Part shown: in pieces, positions 58,040-64,000 of the stretch
How positions within the stretch are numbered: the stretch's first letter is position 1
Layout of the letters: each line of letters opens with the position of its first letter
Source: Phanerochaete sordida
Lineage: Eukaryota; Basidiomycota; Agaricomycetes; Polyporales; Phanerochaetaceae
NCBI GenBank assembly: GCA_019973155.2
Contig: BPQB01000011.1
Coordinates: forward strand, 611,258 to 675,257
DNA: 64,000 nt
Direction: 5' to 3'
The notes under the pieces: generated by a model
What the model was told of the DNA's origin: nothing
Databases searched by the model: none
What the model saw: the letters and a program-made list of their open reading frames with translations, nothing else
Translations under genes and position numbers: made by a program

Positions 58040-59578
58040 TTAGTTAGAGCATTTCACTTCCTGGACCGCCTGTGCGAGCTGACCCCAGCGGCGCTGATCC
58101 TCGTCCTCCTCCTTCACCACGTAATTCTTTGGAAGTCCAAACCGTACGTTGGGGTACACGCGAGAGATGTACGAGGCCGTGGGCTGCACGTGCTCGGCAC
58201 GGAGCGGCGACTTTGTGACGGCCAGCGTGAGGGGGACCCACGACGTCGCGTGCGGTTCTGCGAGCTCTGTGACATCCGAGGTGTCGAAGCTCGTGGCGAG
58301 GTGCTCGAGCTTCGGAAGGTGTGTGGCGGCGAGCTCGAGTGCGTGCAGCGACCACGAACGAAAGTCGTCCCTTTCACGAGACTCGCTGTACACCTGCAGG
58401 CGCCGTAACTTGGGGCACCCCTTGCCGAGGGCCACGACGGACTGAGGCGTCAGCGTAAAGTTGCCACGTGTAAGGCAGAGCTCTTCCAGATGGTGCAGCG
58501 TCGTGATGGCTTTTTGGGGAAAGATGGCAAGTGACCACCAGTCGACGAGTTCTAGGGTTCGAATATTTGGAAATTTGGAAGCGAGAGCTGTCAGGACAGC
58601 TCCAGGAGCCCTGGGATTTTCGTGGAAGGGCTGATATGCGGCTTGAAAACGAACGTTTTGAAGCCGTAGTGAATCGATGAACCGTAGCACGGGTTTGATG
58701 AAACGGCTGTGTCCAACGTCTCGCAGCTCGAGTGTTTCCAGAGCAGGAAACCGAACGATAGCCGCGGACCTGGCGGTCTGGTCGCCCGCCAACTCTTTGA
58801 TCTCGGATGGGAGTCGGACCGAAAGGTGTCGCAGCGATCGGAGCTGAGCCAAGGTAGGAAGATCAGCACGGCAGGTAACATCCTGGGAGCAAATAACCGT
58901 CTCGAGTCTCTCAAAACCCAACAAGAGTCTCGCCTCCCTCCACTCGCACTTCCACAGCTCTATATGCCGAAGTTGAGGACACAACAGCGCGAGCTGTTCG
59001 ACAATTTCCCGGTGATGCCTGGGCCCAGTGCGCATGCCCAACCGGACCTCGCGGATCTCGGAGCCAATGAACAGGGATAGGTTCCCGACTCCGTATCCGC
59101 GAGCTCCGAGGAAGAAGTCGCCGTCGATGAGTAGTGTGTGTGCCTTGGGAAGAATCGGGCCCGTGGAGCCTCGCCGCATGAGTACGATCGTGTTGGAATA
59201 ATCTTCGAGAGCGTCGCCGCCGTCGCGTTCTTCGAACGTCACGCTCCTGACGCGTGCGCTGTGCTGGAGAAAGCGCGCCCAGTCATGAGCGCCGAGCTCG
59301 CGGGCGACATCCTGTCGCGCAGAATCAGTCGGGACACCATGACACCCGTAGACGTTGCTACATACATGTTGAAAGCCAGCTCGCGCGAGTAAATCACGAG
59401 GAAGTAAGTCGAACAGCCGCCGCATGGCGGGCAGCTCCCCCCAGAGCGCATCGCTGGCGGGCTCGTAGAAGGTCTGGCACGTTCGCGCGGCTGCCGCCGC
59501 CGTCCGAAGCTTCGCCTCGCTAGGAACGAGCTGCAAAATGAGCGTGAGGATTTCGTGAATTTTCAGCGCGTGGTGCAT
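58040..59578 (-). CDS. F-box/LRR protein, paralogue C
   Basis: Open from 59578 to 58040 (512 residues unspliced). A canonical 54-nt intron (59312-59365, GTATGT...ACAG) sits at the same place as in paralogues A, B and D; removing it leaves 71 codons in exon 1 and 494 residues in total. N-terminus MHHALKIHEILTLILQLVPS with AAAARTCQTFYEPASDALWG; LRRs include CPQLRHIELWKCE, FPALETLELRDVG, FPNIRTLELVDWW, LHHLEELCLTRGN, CPKLRRLQVYSES and LPKLEHLATSFDT. C-terminus conserved with B (YISRVYPNVRFGLPKNYVVK). Whether the intron is removed cannot be told from DNA. Confidence 0.9.
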   Translation of the reverse strand: MHHALKIHEILTLILQLVPSEAKLRTAAAAARTCQTFYEPASDALWGELPAMRRLFDLLPRDLLARAGFQHVCSNVYGCHGVPTDSARQDVARELGAHDWARFLQHSARVRSVTFEERDGGDALEDYSNTIVLMRRGSTGPILPKAHTLLIDGDFFLGARGYGVGNLSLFIGSEIREVRLGMRTGPRHHREIVEQLALLCPQLRHIELWKCEWREARLLLGFERLETVICSQDVTCRADLPTLAQLRSLRHLSVRLPSEIKELAGDQTARSAAIVRFPALETLELRDVGHSRFIKPVLRFIDSLRLQNVRFQAAYQPFHENPRAPGAVLTALASKFPNIRTLELVDWWSLAIFPQKAITTLHHLEELCLTRGNFTLTPQSVVALGKGCPKLRRLQVYSESRERDDFRSWSLHALELAATHLPKLEHLATSFDTSDVTELAEPHATSWVPLTLAVTKSPLRAEHVQPTASYISRVYPNVRFGLPKNYVVKEEDEDQRRWGQLAQAVQEVKCSN

Positions 59579-60064
59579 TGCTAGACGAGCAGAGGTGGTC
59601 GCTAGACGTGAACGTCGGTGTGAATGTTCGAGTTCGGCTCAATGTGTGACGGGGTGTGACGAAGGGGCGTCCGCTCCCGGAGAAGCCGCGGGACCACGAT
59701 ATCGGCCACAGCGATGCCGTTTGTGGGCATGAGTCCTCAGCGAAGACATTGTGCAGCTGTCTGCAGGGTATTCGATGCTACGAATGCTGACAGTGCAGGA
59801 CGCGGGAAAATATTTGCACCTCGTAGATGTGATTTAGCGCAATATACTATATAGTTTAGAGCAAATGCTTTCAACAGGAGAGGGGCGGGGAATGAAGTGC
59901 GAACCCACAAGTCGCTTGATAGATTACAGATTCCATGCTGTACACGAACGAGCGCAGCTGCGTCCATAGAGAAGTGCGTGATAATGCGGAAATCGACGAA
60001 GACACGCGGAACACGCAGCGCCAAACAAGCGAGCTGGCGATCAGGGCATCTTCAGACGGAACGC
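59579..60064. other. Spacer between paralogue C and receptor 2
   Basis: Promoter of paralogue C and 3' flank of receptor 2. An AT-rich patch lies at 59835-59865. No CaaX precursor on either strand. Confidence 0.4.
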
Positions 60065-61681
60065 TCAGTGCGCAGAACCAACGTCGGTCTCGACATCGCT
60101 CCCAAAGCACGCGCTGCACGCCGTCGTGGGCGTGCTCGGGACGTCGGGCTCGTGCGCGCCGGAGACGAAGTCGTGGATGCAGCCGTGGACGCCGCCCTGG
60201 GTGGCATCATGGGTGTAGTTGTGCGTGCAGTCGTGGAAGGGGTCGTGCGCGGCGACGATGCAGCCCAACGCGGTCTGCGAGCGCGTCGCGTCGAGGTACG
60301 TGGGCGTCTCCAGCCCCTTCTCGACGTCGCGGGCTGCGGCCTTGTGTGCGGCCGTGAGCGAGGATTGCAGGACGACATCGTGGGTCGAGCGGGCGTAACT
60401 GGGGAGAAAGTCGCGCGCGGGGGTTGGCGTGCGAGGGCTTGGGGAGCTGGGCAGACTGCGTGAGCGTCAGCGCGTAGTCGACTTCGAGGAGGGAGAAACT
60501 GACCTGTATGAGCCAAGCGACACCTTCGGCGCCTCGGGCGTCCAACCAAATGGTCTGACAATGCACCAGAAGGCCGCACGGTAATGCCTACGCGCCTCCT
60601 CCGCAAAGCCAAAGAGTCCGAAGAAGAGGAACGCCGCGCAGGGATAGACCCAGCGGCCCATCTCGTACGCGGCGACGGCCTGGGCATCCGCGCGCCAGAA
60701 GACGGCCGGGATCTGGAGCACGCGCCAGAAATCGTAGTGCGTGTCGGCCCAGGAGATCCATGGCGCGACGGGCACGCCGTGCGTGTTGACGTATATGCTG
60801 TACGCAGCGAGCGGGACCGTGAGGCACATCTCGAGGCTGGACAGCAGCATGAGCCGGAAGTAGCGACTGAGGGAGAGCGAGGGCGAGGAGGCAAGGAGGG
60901 CGCGGAATTGGACGCGGCGGATCCAGAAGGCTCGTAAAGTCATGACTATAGTGGCTGTGAGCGCACGGAGAGATGGCGAGGACCTCGTCACGTACAGGCA
61001 TAAATGAAAGACACCACTCCCAAAAGGACTGGCCACATGAAGACCAGTGGAAACGTGAGGGGCGTGACGTAAATTGCAGGGACACAGCCGATGTCCTCGA
61101 CGATGTTGAAGCGATGGCCTTGAACGACAGTGTCTGTGGGGTGTCAAACACAAATTGGCAAACTTCTTCTGTTGCAACTCACGCAAGCACATCACCAGCA
61201 CAGGGATTCCAAGCCCAATTGCAAGATCGATGTACACTTCACGGCGTTTCTGGAGAACACAGTAGTGCTTAGCTGAAGGCCTGGAGAGGGCCAAAGGTTA
61301 TCGTACCTCGTGACGATCTAGTGCAGTCTGGCGGACTGCTGCGATACCGTACAGCCGTCGGTTGATGCAAAGCGAGGCGGCAGGAATGCCGACCCCAGCA
61401 CCAATAACAAACTTCGTGGCTGCAAAGTGCATCAGATGTACGTCCGCGAGCGAAAGCGAGCTCAACGCACTGATGTCGCACCAAACGGGAATCCTGTTCT
61501 CGAGACTCCCGTGCCAGACGAGGGCGTTCACAAACTGAACGAAGCTCGCAAGGCCCGCCCAGAGCATGTACATGCACGTCCCGGCGTTCCACGCCTGGAG
61601 GTGCCACGGCAGCGGGATGAAGGCGGCGACGGCGCCGAGGAAGGACACGACGGGGAACAGAGGGTACGTGGGGTCGGACAT
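60065..61681 (-). CDS. STE3: STE3-like pheromone receptor 2 (seven-helix GPCR)
   Basis: Starts at 61681: MSDPTYPLFPVVSFLGAVAA, FIPLPWHLQAWNAGTCMYML, FVQFVNALVWHGSLENRIPV and WCDI are classic STE3 helix 1-2 features. A 51-nt intron follows, then TKFVIGAGVGIPAASLCINR, REVYIDLAIGLGIPVLVMCL and the hallmark VQGHRFNIVEDIGCVPAIYV. Later helices are FPLVFMWPVLLGVVSFIYAC, LMLLSSLEMCLTVPLAAYSI and RWVYPCAAFLFFGLFGFAEE. The tail is shorter than in receptor 1 and His/Asp/Cys-rich (HDPFHDCTHNYTHDATQ). Roughly 430 residues; exon ends in the tail are approximate. It is divergent from the pheromone precursor gene at 62025, the usual receptor-ligand arrangement of a B mating-type locus. Confidence 0.9.
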
Positions 61682-62024
61682 GGGCAGAGGCTAGCTCTGT
61701 GCTGGCGGGCTTGAAGCGCAGGCGGTGTTCTTTAAAACGTGGTGTGCCATTGTCGGGTGCGTTCGCGTCGGCTAGGGTAGCGGCGAGGTCGAAAGACAGT
61801 GCGCGGAGGACGATGGGCGGAGGGGGCGACAATGAAGACGCCGCGGGCGTCTCTCATTTCCGTTCAGGCGCCCGGCCGCGGCTGCGCGTCTGCGCCCATT
61901 CTCCTCCCACGTCCATTGTCTCTATTCGCTATTTAGTCCCCCATGCCCGCGGCTGGCTGCTCTACAAGTCATTCTTTTACACTGGCCGACTATCTATGAT
62001 AATCTCAGACCAACGAACACCATC
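61682..62024. promoter_or_regulatory. Divergent promoter, receptor 2 / pheromone precursor
   Basis: 343 bp between the two starts. A CTATTTAG element near 61929 on the plus strand, about 95 bp before the pheromone ATG, may be a TATA-type site. I could not identify a pheromone-response element with confidence. Confidence 0.4.
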
Positions 62025-62165
62025 ATGCCTCCTGCAGACGACTTTCATGACCTATCTATCGCCCTCGCGGACATCGAGTTCGGTGCGCTTTCTCCGGGCG
62101 CACCTACCGACGAGGAGCACCTGGGGTCAAACAGCTGCTCCATCGGATGGTGCACTATTGCTTGA
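62025..62165 (+). CDS. CaaX-type mating pheromone precursor (46 aa)
   Basis: Short uninterrupted frame starting MPPADDFHDLSIALADIEFG and ending C-T-I-A-stop, a CaaX box for farnesylation, AAX removal and carboxymethylation. A charged E-H pair (residues 31-32) lies 11 residues before the CaaX Cys, where basidiomycete precursors are cut, predicting a mature lipopeptide LGSNSCSIGWC with a farnesylated C-terminal Cys. Length, acidic N-terminal part, CaaX end and position next to an STE3 receptor all match pheromone precursors. Export would be by an STE6-type transporter, not by a signal peptide. The frame is too short for usual gene callers. Confidence 0.85.
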   Translation: MPPADDFHDLSIALADIEFGALSPGAPTDEEHLGSNSCSIGWCTIA

Positions 62166-63324
62166 TAGGTACTTCTTTTAATTCTGTTCCGTTGGTCGGT
62201 TTGATTTAGGGCTTTTCTAGACGTGCTAACATGGCGCTGGACGTCATATTAACTTGTGCGGGTCATCATCGCACGCGTTGGTGAGCCTTCCCTTCTGCCT
62301 TCAGTGCCACCTGTCTCTGTGATCTCATTTTTTTCTCCCTCGTCCAGACGCTCTACATACCCGCGAGGGTAACTTATTCTTACTTAACATCCACGAAGCC
62401 GCCTTCAACTCTTGGTCGCACATGTACTGTATCAATACATCCACACCGCTAGCCGCATAAACAGTTCTATACCCCCTTCATCACCCCATACCCATCAGCG
62501 AACCCCATTATTGCATCTTCCTCAACCATGGCCCATATTTGTAGGACGTATCAATTATCTAGCTTCGTTTCGGGTCACGCTCAAGGTCTTCTATGCCGCA
62601 ATACTTGTCATGTTCCAATGGTTCCTCTGCTACACCTCTCTTACTGCTATACGCGATTCATTATATGGCATACCCTTGTCCTATCTGCATCTTCTCGTTG
62701 GATTGGTTTAGGATTGCAAGCAGCAATTACCTCGCGTGCGACGACGCGGTCATTAACCCAAGCCGCACGTCGTCACGTGATCGCGCGAGTAGCCACGGAC
62801 CGAAATCCGCGCGCGCGACCTTTCCCGCTCAGTACAGAACCGCTGTTGACTTTCGAACATCCCAGCCATTCAACAAACCTTTCTTCAGTCTACAAGCAGT
62901 AAGTAGTAACTCGTCTTTGGTGTGCTATGTCAACTCAACCTACTAGCATTTTGTGCAATTCGTTATCATTACGCTGGCAGCCCGTGGTCGTGACGTGTCC
63001 TGGAAGGTTTGCGGGATATCTGAGGCACGTTTCCAACTAGAGGATGGCCGCGAGCGGCAGAAACCTTGCTTGGTATCACAGCACTTCTGAACGTATAATC
63101 TGAGGTCCTGAGGTATGTATGCAAGAACAACATCTCGTGAGACTAGCAGTGCGCTTTAGCAGTCCTTGGACCACGATTATTGGGTGTGAGACATCTGAGT
63201 AAGCCAAATATATTTCGTGTGCGAAGCCCTATGAGTTCTTCGGCTTCTGTGGATGGCATAGAGGACGGAGAGGCGTTCGTATGGTCCAGGTTCGTGTGGA
63301 TGACCCACGCTACACCTCGTTATA
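62166..63324. other. Right flank of the pheromone gene, nothing recognised
   Basis: AT-rich for this genome, with pyrimidine-rich stretches at 62320-62540. Searched for further Cys-x-x-x-stop mini-genes and receptor fragments; none found. Confidence 0.4.
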
Positions 63325-63700
63325 TCAAACTGCGGCATGTTTTTTCTGCTCCTGGGTGCATGCTCCTTTAGCAGGTGTAGGCTCACAGCATCCAAAGCAT
63401 ACACGTTGGGCTTCCTGCCACGAAACATGCGCTGAATCGTGATGGGCCGGTGGAGGCTCACATACCACGGAGCGACGACTCGCGTTTATCTGGGGCGATA
63501 ATGTCTGTCGATGTCTAAGGCCGCGCCGGATGCGCGCCGGAACAGTGGGCATGATTCGTGGAATGTTCTTCATCTCGCACAGAGCGTTGCGCAGATCGTA
63601 GTGCGCGGTTGACCACATGACTACCTTATATCTCGAGTCTCGTGTAGACTGGGAGTAAAAGTGGTGGTAGGCGTAGGCTATCCCTGCTGCCACGGCGGGC
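63325..63700 (-). CDS. Possible exon(s) of an unrecognised gene at the right edge
   Basis: The minus-strand frame AAGIAYAYHHFYSQSTRDSR, VVMWSTAHYDLRNALCEMKN and IPRIMPTVPARIRRGLRHRQ shows gene-like codon use, and a GTATGC donor follows SWQEAQR at about 63411. No family recognised, and neither the start nor the downstream exons could be fixed. It may extend to other exons or be a relic. Confidence 0.3.
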
Positions 63701-64000
63701 TTGGTAAGTAGTCCTCAACCGCTGTACAACTTGCCTGTTAGCCAGCCCTCATAGCATGCTGGGGTGTTCAGGAGACTGTAACTGTATATACCTCGTTGTT
63801 GCACTCGTGTAGTATCACATCAATCCATGAGTGAAAAGCTACGCGAAGGAAGTTCGAACCAGTTAGGCTCGGGTACCCACGTGGCCGATTCATTCTCCGC
63901 CCGCCTGGGGGCGAGCTTCGAAGAAGCGGCTGGGAGGATTCGTCAGGATTTTGGCGGGGAGCGTTTGGCGCTTAATACTTAGCAAATTCACGAAATCGGC
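63701..64000. other. Right edge, nothing recognised
   Basis: No coding signal could be attached to the frames here; upstream exons of the preceding minus-strand fragment may lie here or beyond the window. Confidence 0.3.

Noticed and set aside
59897..60463. 188-codon plus-strand frame over the receptor 2 tail
   Set aside because: Antisense shadow of the receptor 2 C-terminus; no family resemblance.
62412..62946. Overlapping plus-strand frames with hydrophobic stretches downstream of the pheromone gene
   Set aside because: Codon use is AT-ending and unlike genes of this window, no STE3 or other motif is present, and no splice pattern extends them.

Overview
This is nuclear DNA of a filamentous fungus, most probably an agaricomycete basidiomycete (a Polyporales-like mushroom or bracket fungus; that rank is my inference). 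The evidence is many short introns of about 50-60 nt with GTGCGT/GTAAGT-type donors, GC-rich coding sequence with C/G-ending codons, agaricomycete families (DUF6533 and DUF6534 membrane proteins, F-box/LRR expansions), STE3 pheromone receptors and a CaaX pheromone precursor. I saw no CRISPR array, convincing tRNA, rRNA or intact transposon.

Left part (1-15.5 kb): the 5' part of a DUF6534 membrane protein gene, an unknown membrane protein, an F-box protein, three neighbouring multi-RRM genes whose products all start with mitochondrial-type presequences (two of them head to head over 86 bp), a cysteine-rich GPI-anchored wall protein and a DUF6533 seven-helix protein.

Centre (15.5-45.3 kb): mostly housekeeping genes. 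They are a long ABCC transporter, a helical protein with a basic/acidic C-terminus, two small membrane proteins of unknown role, an F-box/LRR protein, OPI3 (phosphatidylcholine synthesis, with a GC-AG intron), a UBE2S-type E2 enzyme with its conserved basic tail, a coiled-coil membrane protein, a BTB protein, CNOT11 (CCR4-NOT), a CLA4-type PAK kinase, the SDH assembly factor SDHAF4/Sdh8 and mitoribosomal protein uS19m (RSM19). A 3.2-kb stretch without a recognisable gene follows.

Right part (45.3-64 kb): a 12-exon gene for an 1188-residue protein of unknown family with codon use typical of highly expressed genes, then what looks like a mating-type B (pheromone/receptor) locus. That locus has two STE3-like receptors about 8 kb apart, a 46-residue pheromone precursor ending in CTIA placed divergently from the second receptor, and a tandem array of three F-box/LRR paralogues between the receptors. 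Receptor, farnesylated pheromone and the PAK kinase about 10 kb away fit one signalling theme; the F-box array has no known mating role.

Gene ends and splice sites were derived by hand from reading frame, phase and family conservation. Where exons could not be fixed the entry says so.
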